NCBI GenBank assembly: GCA_020433835.1
Contig: JAGRBY010000041.1
Coordinates: 1-22,599 of the forward strand
Length of the DNA stretch: 22,599 nucleotides
Reading direction: 5' to 3'
From: Anaerolineae bacterium
Lineage (GTDB): Bacteria > Chloroflexota > Anaerolineae > 4572-78 > J111
The position numbers and the translations under genes were made by a program. The notes beneath the pieces are model-generated. The model ran no database searches. It was not told the DNA's origin and worked only from the letters and a program-made list of their open reading frames with translations. Positions 1 through 7,521 of the stretch are shown in pieces (the stretch's first letter is position 1; every line of letters starts with the position of its first letter).

Positions 1-123
1 CTCCATTTCTATGACCTCCTTGGCATCCATATTGAGCCTAACTCTATACTTAAAGTTTTTGCGGAAAGGCATAAACATACTTTAAACTTCATCATGAAAA
101 CATCAGGTTTAGCAAACGAGTGA
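1..123 (+). CDS. C-terminal end of an unidentified upstream protein (partial)
   Basis: An open frame runs from the window edge to a TGA at 121-123 and encodes about 40 residues, ending FIMKTSGLANE. The stop overlaps the GTG start of the next gene (GTGA), the usual sign of a real upstream gene in a compact operon. The visible part is too short to place in a family. The pattern 'YDLLGI' followed by a charged helix near the C-terminus is loosely like the tail of sulfotransferases, such as the one at 9290-10168, but this is only a resemblance. Confidence 0.6.
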   Translation, partial: LHFYDLLGIHIEPNSILKVFAERHKHTLNFIMKTSGLANE

Positions 124-1436
124 ACAACCATAACGTAACATTTGTTTTACCCGGTGGACTAACGCTAAGTGGTGTTGTGACTTGGTCAATTAAGCTATGT
201 AAAAAGTTAGCCGATTTGAACCGGCCGGTTGGACTAATACAACATCATGATATTGCTCCTAAACTAGAAATAGCGGTTCCCCCTAATATCAATGTTATTC
301 GCTGCAAAAACAAGGCATCTCCTCATAATTTCTATATCGAAAAAGATCTTAAAGGCTATCAAATCGACTATCTAAAGATGATGCCAAGTACCATTATTCC
401 TAATGGTGAAGCGGGAACTTACGCTACTTGCGCGTTGATAGCACAAGAGTCGCCTGACATTTTGCGAACCATTGGTATGGCTCACTCTGATGAACCAGGA
501 TATTATGATTGGCTTAGCTATTATGAACCGATCATTTATAAGTACATCGCAGTTAGTAATGAGATTGCAGAGAAGTTAACCCAATTGATACCGCATCGCG
601 CCGAAGATATTTTGATACGCCCCTATGCGGTTGACATCGAGCTGCAATTGCAAAGAGGTTACTCACCAGAACCTAAGCCTATCCAATTAATGTATGCGGG
701 GCGCATTGTGGAAAAACAGAAACGGGTTAGCGACCTGATTGAGCTAGTCAAGAACTTGGTCTCGAAACAAGTTAACTTCCAACTGCGACTCGTCGGAGAT
801 GGTCCGGATGTTAACAAACTCAAAACTCATTTTCAAACTTTAGGACAAACTATCTCTGATAGAGTTACTTTTGAAGGCAACTTAACGCCCCCACAAATTT
901 ATGAGGCCTGGCAGACCGCCGACGTTTGTATCCTGGTCTCTGAATATGAAGGTACATCGATTTCCATGCTTGAAGCCATGGCTTGCGGCTGCATTCCAGT
1001 GGTAACCAACGTTAGTGGCACGAAAGAGGTTATCGAGCAGAGTGTTAACGGTTTTACAGTAACGGTGGGCGATATGGCGGAAATGGCCTGCATTATCGAA
1101 ATGCTTGATGATGATAGAGGGATGTTAGCAGAACTGGGTCATAGCGCCCATGCAACTATTCTAAAAGGCTACAGTTACGATCGCTACGTTCCCTGGTTTT
1201 TAAACCTTATTGATGAAGTGTGGCAGCAATCTCCCCGTCGTTGGCCAGAAGGTTGGCCGTTGCATCGTTCTCCCACGCTTAAGGAACATATGATTGCATT
1301 TTCAGGAGAGGAGTTGAGCCAGCTTTTGCCTACGAAAAAATTGATAAAGGCTCTTGGATTTAAGGTGGCTGCCCATCCGGCCTTGAAGTGGCTACATCAA
1401 TTTCGCATTCTCGGTAAAAAAATCGTGGGCGATTGA
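120..1436 (+). CDS. GT4 family glycosyltransferase
   Basis: A retaining, nucleotide-sugar-dependent glycosyltransferase of 438 residues with a GT-B fold, expected in the cytoplasm or at the inner membrane face. The N-terminal Rossmann half begins with a beta strand (VTFVLPGG) followed by the Gly-rich turn that binds acceptor or phosphate. The C-terminal half contains the donor-site strand LMYAGRIVEKQKR (around residue 190) and the GT4 E-x7-E motif, E277 to E285, inside EGTSISMLEAMACG. The start is a GTG that overlaps the stop of the preceding frame (GTGA), with no strong Shine-Dalgarno, so translational coupling is likely. The last 70 residues are basic and could lie on the membrane. The sugar and acceptor cannot be read from the sequence. 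It probably adds one residue of the repeat unit. Confidence 0.93.
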   Translation: MNNHNVTFVLPGGLTLSGVVTWSIKLCKKLADLNRPVGLIQHHDIAPKLEIAVPPNINVIRCKNKASPHNFYIEKDLKGYQIDYLKMMPSTIIPNGEAGTYATCALIAQESPDILRTIGMAHSDEPGYYDWLSYYEPIIYKYIAVSNEIAEKLTQLIPHRAEDILIRPYAVDIELQLQRGYSPEPKPIQLMYAGRIVEKQKRVSDLIELVKNLVSKQVNFQLRLVGDGPDVNKLKTHFQTLGQTISDRVTFEGNLTPPQIYEAWQTADVCILVSEYEGTSISMLEAMACGCIPVVTNVSGTKEVIEQSVNGFTVTVGDMAEMACIIEMLDDDRGMLAELGHSAHATILKGYSYDRYVPWFLNLIDEVWQQSPRRWPEGWPLHRSPTLKEHMIAFSGEELSQLLPTKKLIKALGFKVAAHPALKWLHQFRILGKKIVGD

Positions 1437-2824
1437 AACAAATCCGCTATGGAGGCCACGCTACGAATCTTATCTTGACCACCCATCGTTTCTTTCCTCG
1501 CTTTTTCGGCGGGGTTGAAGCCTATACGCTGCGGCTGGCCCATGCGTTACAACAACGCGGCCATACGGTTCATATCCTCACCGGTGAGCCAATTGATAAA
1601 CCTGATCTAAGTATCGAAATAAAAAATGAACTATTTCAGGGTATACCGTTGATTCGCCTGGAGTATGATTTTTTGCGCCGCCCTGTAGCCTATCGCGCTG
1701 CTTATCACGACCCTGCCGTCACCGCTCAAATTAAAAGTATTTTGTACGAGGTTCAACCGGATGTGGTTCACGCCACAAGTCTGTCGCTATTGATGGGAGG
1801 AACGATTGAAGCAGCGAAATCTCTAAAGCTGCCCTTCATCTATACCGCAACAGATTTTGTCTTAACCTGTCGCCGTGGCACGTATATCAAATATGACAAT
1901 AGCATCTGTACAGAGAAAGAAGAGGTTGCATTGTGTACAGAGTGTATGAGGCCACACACAACACTCGAAATTCAGCTTGAGCGAGCTTATCGCCTCTTGC
2001 CAGAGACACTGGCCGGAGGTGTTTTACCGGTTTTAGAAAATTTTATCGGCAAACGCGCTGATTTTGTCCATGCTGCTACCAGCATCAAGCACCGATTTCG
2101 TTATCTGCCCTACTGGCGAGAGCAAATTGACCATGTAATTGCGCCCTCAAGCTATATTCGTGATAGGCTGTTGCTCAATAACTTTCCAGTAGAGCGAATT
2201 ACTGTTTCGCCCTATGGCATCACACCACCACCCCCAGATTTCAAAAAAATACCTTCATCAAAAATTCGATTTGGCTATATTGGCCGAATTACGCCTATCA
2301 AGGGTGTTCATTTGCTGATAGAAGCCTTCACCCGGCTCAATCTTCAAGACGGGGTTGAGTTAACGCTTTATGGTAAAGCCGATGTCAACGCTGAGTTGTA
2401 TATACAAAAGTTAAAGCAGAAAGTAGAGGGCGCAGCCAACATTAAATTCGCCGGATTTGTGGACAATGCCAAAATTTCGGACCTATATCAGAAAATCGAC
2501 GTTTTAGTAGTTCCCTCGATATGGCCGGAGAATAGCCCTATCACTATACTAGAAGCCCAAGCACACGGTATTCCGGTTATAGCCAGTGACGTTGGGGGAA
2601 TAACTGATTTAGTAAATCATGAGAGCAATGGATTACTCTTTGCTAATCAAAACGTCGATGATTTAATCAGACAAATAAAACGTTGCGTATCGTCTCCAGA
2701 ATTTGTTAGCAAATTGGCTACCCGGTCACAACTCATCAAATCAATAGATACAGATGCGAAAAAATTAGTAAGCTTGTATGAAAACCTCTGTACCCACCCA
2801 AATTCTAATATCCTTGATAAGTAA
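1433..2824 (+). CDS. GT4 family glycosyltransferase with a cysteine cluster
   Basis: A 463-residue GT-B glycosyltransferase. The start is the only reasonable one, a TTG at 1433 that overlaps the TGA of the previous gene (TTGA), so the two are probably co-translated. The N-terminus carries the family signature FFPRFFGGVEAYTLRLAHAL (acceptor side, Gly-Gly-x-Glu). The C-terminal half has GRITPIKGVHLLIEAF and the E-x7-E motif E366 to E374 in ENSPITILEAQAHG. Between the halves lies a cysteine-rich stretch, TC-RRG then C, then C-x2-C (about residues 146-172). It is shared by a subset of GT4 enzymes and may bind a metal or stabilise the fold. The last 20 bases overlap the convergent hydrolase gene on the other strand. 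The sugar specificity is unknown. Confidence 0.92.
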   Translation: MKQIRYGGHATNLILTTHRFFPRFFGGVEAYTLRLAHALQQRGHTVHILTGEPIDKPDLSIEIKNELFQGIPLIRLEYDFLRRPVAYRAAYHDPAVTAQIKSILYEVQPDVVHATSLSLLMGGTIEAAKSLKLPFIYTATDFVLTCRRGTYIKYDNSICTEKEEVALCTECMRPHTTLEIQLERAYRLLPETLAGGVLPVLENFIGKRADFVHAATSIKHRFRYLPYWREQIDHVIAPSSYIRDRLLLNNFPVERITVSPYGITPPPPDFKKIPSSKIRFGYIGRITPIKGVHLLIEAFTRLNLQDGVELTLYGKADVNAELYIQKLKQKVEGAANIKFAGFVDNAKISDLYQKIDVLVVPSIWPENSPITILEAQAHGIPVIASDVGGITDLVNHESNGLLFANQNVDDLIRQIKRCVSSPEFVSKLATRSQLIKSIDTDAKKLVSLYENLCTHPNSNILDK

Positions 2825-3791
2825 TCCCCAATGTTGTTAGATCTCCTTTTGAGTTTATGAGAGAGCAGTTTTTGTAATCTACACCATCTGAGTCCAGCGA
2901 AGTTATTCTATTTGCAAACCATGCATAGCGACCTATCCAGGGTGTACTATTTAACCAGGGGGTTGTCTTCTCCATCGTCTTCTTTATTTCAGAGGTAGAG
3001 CCATTAACGCATCGCCCTCCGTATTCAAGCAACCAAAACGGCACGTCATACCCTCGGGTCAGGGCTTCATTTCGGCGGGCATTGAGGAAAGATTTTATTT
3101 CGCTATCAGTTTCCTTGTAGATATTCCAACCTAGAGCATCAAAGTGCGGTTTAGTGCCATACAAATCTTCATACTCATCCACCATATACCAGGTCCATTG
3201 GTGTCCATAAGGTTGTCCATTCTGACCCGGATACCACTGATTGGGCGAAGGGGAAACTAACTTTATACCTTTAGGCAACGCGGCATTTTCAATCTGTCGC
3301 CACAGCTTTGCTCCCTGATTAGGAGACACATTGCCTTGCCATGGCAAATTTGGTTCGCTAAAGCCAACAAGCCATCCTGAAGCCTGCGCATTTTGAATGG
3401 CAATATCAAGATCGCCCATGCTATCGGCGTTATATATTCTCGGCACAAACTTTTCAAGATTACTAGGTCCACAGTTCGAGTCTGGCCTGGGTCCCCAATT
3501 AAAATACCAAGAGGCTTTTAAGCTATCCAGATCATCGCAAGCCGGAGAAGACTTTGCTCCAAACCCTTTTTTGAGGTTCAATGGTGGATTAACGACAATG
3601 GGTATGTATACTGTATAGGCGGTTGTATTATTTATAACTAAAGATTCTTCTTGAACAAGATCAGCAGAGATCTCATTTAACGCATCGTTTAAATAAGGCT
3701 GAGGTCTAATAAGTTTCAACATCGCGAACCCTAGTAAAATTGAAACGAGAAAAGGAAAAATCAACGCGACAACCTGAATAAATTTTTTCAT
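2805..3791 (-). CDS. Membrane-anchored GH128-like glycoside hydrolase
   Basis: A 328-residue exported protein. Residues 9-28 form one hydrophobic segment after MKK, without a clear signal-peptidase site, so it is probably an N-terminal anchor. After a linker containing TVYIPIVVNPP the catalytic region starts near residue 93 (SWYFNWG). It follows the 'glycosyl hydrolase catalytic core' pattern of GH128 (beta-1,3-glucanase/Asl1-like TIM barrels): GFSEPNLPWQGN with E146 as likely acid/base, DALGWNIY in the middle, and FWLLEYGG with E256 as likely nucleophile. The start is supported by GAGAGG five bases upstream of the ATG (3797-3802 on the minus strand). It is the only gene in this part on the minus strand and overlaps the GT4 gene by 20 bp. 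It could trim, release or turn over an extracellular glucan-type polymer. The substrate is an inference. Confidence 0.8.
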   Translation of the reverse strand: MKKFIQVVALIFPFLVSILLGFAMLKLIRPQPYLNDALNEISADLVQEESLVINNTTAYTVYIPIVVNPPLNLKKGFGAKSSPACDDLDSLKASWYFNWGPRPDSNCGPSNLEKFVPRIYNADSMGDLDIAIQNAQASGWLVGFSEPNLPWQGNVSPNQGAKLWRQIENAALPKGIKLVSPSPNQWYPGQNGQPYGHQWTWYMVDEYEDLYGTKPHFDALGWNIYKETDSEIKSFLNARRNEALTRGYDVPFWLLEYGGRCVNGSTSEIKKTMEKTTPWLNSTPWIGRYAWFANRITSLDSDGVDYKNCSLINSKGDLTTLGITYQGY

Positions 3792-3850
3792 GAAAACCTC
3801 TCTAACAAAAATACTTTTGGATACGGCAACCTTCTTGATCTTACTGAAGA

Positions 3851-3878
3851 TAAATATTAAAACAAGTTAAATAGACAA
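3851..3878 (-). promoter_or_regulatory. Possible promoter for the GH128-like gene
   Basis: Read on the minus strand, TTGTCT (3873-3878) and TATTTA (3851-3856) are separated by 16 bases in an AT-rich stretch, about 60 bases upstream of the hydrolase ATG. The match is weak in an AT-rich background and is offered only as a candidate. Confidence 0.3.
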
Positions 3879-3918
3879 AGTGCATAAAAAGCAAAAGTTA
3901 ATCACTATTCATAGGCAA

Positions 3919-3947
3919 TTGCCAAGATAAATAAACAAAGGTATAGT
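3919..3947 (+). promoter_or_regulatory. Sigma70-like promoter for the flippase operon
   Basis: TTGCCA (3919-3924), a 17-base spacer, then TATAGT (3942-3947) make a close match to a housekeeping -35/-10 pair. Transcription would begin near 3954, about 20 bases before the ATG at 3977. It would leave almost no leader before the TTG at 3959, which argues for the ATG as the start. This would drive the long rightward run of glycan genes. Confidence 0.5.
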
Positions 3948-3976
3948 GCAACGTACTATTGCTTACACATATAACG

Positions 3977-6532
3977 ATGAAAAATCTTATTTCGATTGCA
4001 GCTCGAAATTCCTTTTTTAGCACGTTCGGCAAGCTGGGCGTCAAAATTCTTTCATTTGCCTTTACCATTTTTATCATTCGCTGGTTGGGCGATGCGGACT
4101 ATGGGCAATATGTTATCATTTGGTCATACGTAAGTATCTTTGCCATGTTGTCCGATGCCGGCTTGAATATGTATGCCATTCGCGAAATTGCCAAGCATCA
4201 ATATGGCAGTCAATTTATCGCTGGCAACATTATTGTTTTGCGTCTGGGATTAGCTGTAGTTACGATAATACTTATCAACGTATCCGCATGGTTGGCGGGG
4301 TACTCTACTCAATTTATCGAATACATCCTTATCGCCAGTCTCATTTTATTACTTTACGCTATACAAGACCCCTTTGATGCTATTCTTCAAGCCTATGAAC
4401 GTTTTGATTTATCTGCCTTCAGTGTTATTATTGGGCAGCTTGCCTTTGTTATAGTGGGTTCTATCTTATTACTAATGGGCTGGCACGTTTTCGGGCTAAT
4501 TATTGCTGGGCTGGTCAATGTAATTGTTTCGGCAATAAGCGCATGGTGGATGATTCGACAAGCCTATGCATCCAGTTTGCATTGGCAGTTAACTCCTAGC
4601 CGATGGTGGAGCTTTCTTCGCACCTCTTTTCCGTTTGGATTGATTAAAATATGGTTGAGCTGGTCCTTAAAAATTGATATTGTAATTTTATCATGGTTTT
4701 GGTTTGAGCAGATGGCCGGCTGGTATGGTGCAGCTTATGCTATTGTTTCGGGAATAACGGTTATCTCAACATCAATCAATGCCGCGCTGTACCCATCGCT
4801 CAGTCGCCAAAATGCCGAAAATGCCACCAGTCTGCCCCAAATTTACCGCCATGTGTTGAAATACCTTTTGATTTTGTCATTGCCTATCGCGGCGGGCGTA
4901 TTTCTCACGGCAAATAAATGGGTTGGGCTTTTATACGGTCATGAGTTTAAACCGACAGCCGTAGTTTTGTCCATCCTCATCCTTTCCGTGCCATTACTCT
5001 TTATCTCCGAATTTTTTCGGTATGCGATGTTAGCCACTAACCGAGAACATATTGCTGTAAGAGAGTTAGGCTGGGCGGTATGTCTTAATGTGTTGCTTAA
5101 TCTCTGGTGGATTCCCCGTTATGGTTTTGTAGCTGCCTCAATTATTACTGTTATATCTGAAGCAGTGTTAGTCTTTTTATACTTATGGCAGTTGAGAAAC
5201 GAGGTAGGATTTTTTACATTTTTGAAAATTGTGGCCAAACCTTTGCTGGCCACAATAGGGATGACGATAATTATTGCAGAATTTTCTACAAATAGCTTAC
5301 TTGTGCAGGTAATCTTGGGAGGAATTACTTACACAGCCTTAATTTGGCTTTTGGGGAGCCTTAACTCTGAAGATTTTTGGATATTGTTTAGCGATCCATC
5401 CAAGCCATACGGAGGAGAAATGATTAATTCCAAAAAACAGCAACCTGACCACCCAGTATTCATAAGTGTATTTATCTTGGTTTACAATACTGAAAAATTT
5501 ATAGACCAAGCGATACAAAGTGTTTTACACCAAACTTATCAACACTTTGAACTCATCATCGTCGATGACGGCTCAACAGATAATACCAAAGACGTTTTAG
5601 AAAAATATGCCAATCACCCGAAAATGCAAATTTTTTATAACAAACAAAACCGTGGCATATCCCCCTCATGGAACTTCGCTATAAAACAATGCCATGGCGA
5701 ACTTATCGCCAAACTTGATGCCGATGACTTCTACGAACCAGACCAAATGGCAACCGTCGTTAAATTTTATCAAGAGCATCCCCAAGTAGGCTTTATTTTT
5801 TCAGGATTAAATCTGGTTTACCCCGATGGTCGTCGCGAACCCGAAATGGTATTTCTCAAAAATTGGGTGCGCGAGCGACAAGAATTTTTACCGACACTCC
5901 TTCGTCTATGTGTGGTCAGAGCGCCCACGGTTTTTGTTAATCGAGACTGTTACCAAAAGTTGGATGGAGTTATAGAGGCAATGACGCTCCATTCCGATTG
6001 GGAATTGTGGGTTAAAATAGCGGCGCATTACCCGGTGGGCTACATAGCACAGTGTTTGGCTAATTATCGAATGAGCCATGGTACAAATGTAACGGCCCTA
6101 GCGGCCATCGACGGACGCAGTATGCATGATATTCGGCTTTGGTTAGATTTGCTTAACCACAATAAACTACCTTACACATTAACAAAAGCTGAACTCACGC
6201 AATTTAGGTGGGGTATTTACGAATTAGAAATGCATTTTGCGGCTAAATCTGCCTACTATCAGCAGATAGAATTGCAAAAAACATATACCACCTTTGCCGA
6301 AGAAATTTTACCCAGCCGTTTACCTGAGGCTGAAATGATTAAAATGCGTCAGGTTCACACCCATCTGCATCAAGGTATCTTTGCCTTTCGCGATAGAAAA
6401 CTAAAAGAAGCCCGTCGTTACTTTTTAAAGGCCATTCGATCAGGTCCAAAATATTGCAAAGCCCCCTGGATTTGGAGTAAATTGCTACTTACGTTGCTCG
6501 GTCGAACCAAATGGGGCGTTTTATACAAGTAA
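3977..6532 (+). CDS. Wzx-type polysaccharide flippase fused to a GT2 glycosyltransferase
   Basis: An 851-residue protein made of two complete modules. Residues 1 to about 470 are a multi-pass membrane domain of the MOP/polysaccharide-synthase flippase family: the N-terminus ARNSFFSTFGKLGVKILSF, then IRWLGDADYGQY, and roughly 12-14 hydrophobic segments. It would move a lipid-linked oligosaccharide across the inner membrane. From about residue 482 a GT2 enzyme follows (FISVFILVYNTEKF, IIVDDGSTDNT, the D581-A-D583-D584 metal motif, and HSDWELW as the acceptor/base region). It ends in a helical tail with a TPR-like sequence (ARRYFLKAIRSGP). ATG 3977 is chosen over an in-frame TTG at 3959 because it fits the promoter and the family N-terminus. 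The junction contains a strong Shine-Dalgarno and an in-frame ATG at 5420, so the GT2 may also be made separately. These modules are normally separate genes. Confidence 0.87.
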   Translation: MKNLISIAARNSFFSTFGKLGVKILSFAFTIFIIRWLGDADYGQYVIIWSYVSIFAMLSDAGLNMYAIREIAKHQYGSQFIAGNIIVLRLGLAVVTIILINVSAWLAGYSTQFIEYILIASLILLLYAIQDPFDAILQAYERFDLSAFSVIIGQLAFVIVGSILLLMGWHVFGLIIAGLVNVIVSAISAWWMIRQAYASSLHWQLTPSRWWSFLRTSFPFGLIKIWLSWSLKIDIVILSWFWFEQMAGWYGAAYAIVSGITVISTSINAALYPSLSRQNAENATSLPQIYRHVLKYLLILSLPIAAGVFLTANKWVGLLYGHEFKPTAVVLSILILSVPLLFISEFFRYAMLATNREHIAVRELGWAVCLNVLLNLWWIPRYGFVAASIITVISEAVLVFLYLWQLRNEVGFFTFLKIVAKPLLATIGMTIIIAEFSTNSLLVQVILGGITYTALIWLLGSLNSEDFWILFSDPSKPYGGEMINSKKQQPDHPVFISVFILVYNTEKFIDQAIQSVLHQTYQHFELIIVDDGSTDNTKDVLEKYANHPKMQIFYNKQNRGISPSWNFAIKQCHGELIAKLDADDFYEPDQMATVVKFYQEHPQVGFIFSGLNLVYPDGRREPEMVFLKNWVRERQEFLPTLLRLCVVRAPTVFVNRDCYQKLDGVIEAMTLHSDWELWVKIAAHYPVGYIAQCLANYRMSHGTNVTALAAIDGRSMHDIRLWLDLLNHNKLPYTLTKAELTQFRWGIYELEMHFAAKSAYYQQIELQKTYTTFAEEILPSRLPEAEMIKMRQVHTHLHQGIFAFRDRKLKEARRYFLKAIRSGPKYCKAPWIWSKLLLTLLGRTKWGVLYK
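5411..5422 (+). promoter_or_regulatory. Internal Shine-Dalgarno and ATG at the flippase/GT2 junction
   Basis: GGAGGAG (5411-5417) lies directly before ATG 5420, in frame with the fused gene. It is the strongest ribosome-binding site seen in the window and sits exactly where an independent GT2 gene would start. The codon just before it (5408-5410) is TAC, one base away from TAA or TAG. Confidence 0.6.
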
Positions 6533-6543
6533 AAATCGATAAT

Positions 6544-7521
6544 ATGAGCCATTCATTACGAATAGATCCCGTATCGTCTCCATCAAAAAATCATCAATTT
6601 ACAAATCGTCCCGGCGTGTCGATTATTATTCCGGCATTTAATGAGCAAAATGGGATAAATGGTGTCTTGACCCAACTGCATCACACAATGATGAACTTTG
6701 GCGAAACGTATGAAATCATTGTTGTTGATGACGGCTCAGTCGATGAGACTGCTGCTCAGGTTGATCCCAAAAAAAATCGACTCCTACGCCATTCTACCAA
6801 TCGAGGCTATGGAGCAGCTCTAAAAACAGGTATCCGCCACGCTGCCTACAACATTATTGCCATGACCGATGCCGACGGTACATATCCTAATGACTGCATC
6901 CCTGATCTACTGCAAATTCTGCGTCAGGGAGAGTGTGACATGGTCGTAGCGGCTCGTACCGGAGAACAGGTATTTATCCCTTGGCTACGTCGGCCCGCCA
7001 AATGGGCCATCACCCGGTTAGCCGAATTTGTGGCAGGGCAATCCATTCCAGACCTCAACTCTGGCCTACGACTCTATCGCCGAACAACCGTGTTCCAATT
7101 TCTAGATCTATTGCCCAACGGCTTCTCATTTACAACAACTATCACCTTAGCCATGTTAAGCAATGGTTATCTGGTGAGGTATGAACCCATTAATTACCAC
7201 CCCCGCATTGGCCGTTCAAAAATACGGCCTATTGCCGATACACTTAATTTTATTGGCTTGATCTTACGGATTGCCCTATACTTTGCTCCCTTAAAAATCT
7301 TTTTACCACTGGGAATCCTATTGCTCATGGTCGGTATTTTCTGGGGGCTGTATACAAAATTCGCTTTTGGTCAACTGGCCGACGTATCAACGATGATGAT
7401 CATCATGTCGGCCTTTCAAATATCAGCATTAGGTTTGCTGGCCGAACTCATCAATAAACGGCTACCAGCCCCCTTAAAAACCTTAGAGCAATTACCTTTT
7501 CACAAGGAAGATTATGACTAG
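6544..7521 (+). CDS. GT2 polyprenyl-phosphate glycosyltransferase (DPM1/GtrB-like)
   Basis: A 325-residue GT2 enzyme with C-terminal membrane helices. The catalytic domain shows VSIIIPAFNEQNG, IIVVDDGSVDET, the GYGAAL loop, the metal-binding D109-A-D111 in TDADGTYP, and GLRLYRR further on, all typical of enzymes that transfer a sugar to polyprenyl phosphate. Two to three hydrophobic segments follow from about residue 235. The likely role is to make the polyprenyl-phosphate sugar used as donor by the GT-C enzymes encoded downstream at 11286 and 14228. The ATG at 6544 is preferred because it clears the previous gene by 11 bases and begins close to the conserved domain. An in-frame ATG at 6511 would add 11 residues and overlap the flippase-GT2 gene. 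The 3' end overlaps the next gene by 8 bp. Confidence 0.9.
   Translation: MSHSLRIDPVSSPSKNHQFTNRPGVSIIIPAFNEQNGINGVLTQLHHTMMNFGETYEIIVVDDGSVDETAAQVDPKKNRLLRHSTNRGYGAALKTGIRHAAYNIIAMTDADGTYPNDCIPDLLQILRQGECDMVVAARTGEQVFIPWLRRPAKWAITRLAEFVAGQSIPDLNSGLRLYRRTTVFQFLDLLPNGFSFTTTITLAMLSNGYLVRYEPINYHPRIGRSKIRPIADTLNFIGLILRIALYFAPLKIFLPLGILLLMVGIFWGLYTKFAFGQLADVSTMMIIMSAFQISALGLLAELINKRLPAPLKTLEQLPFHKEDYD

Noticed and set aside
3959..3976. TTG start for the flippase-GT2 gene, adding six residues
   Set aside because: It would lie only about five bases after the predicted transcription start. The ATG at 3977 gives a standard flippase N-terminus.
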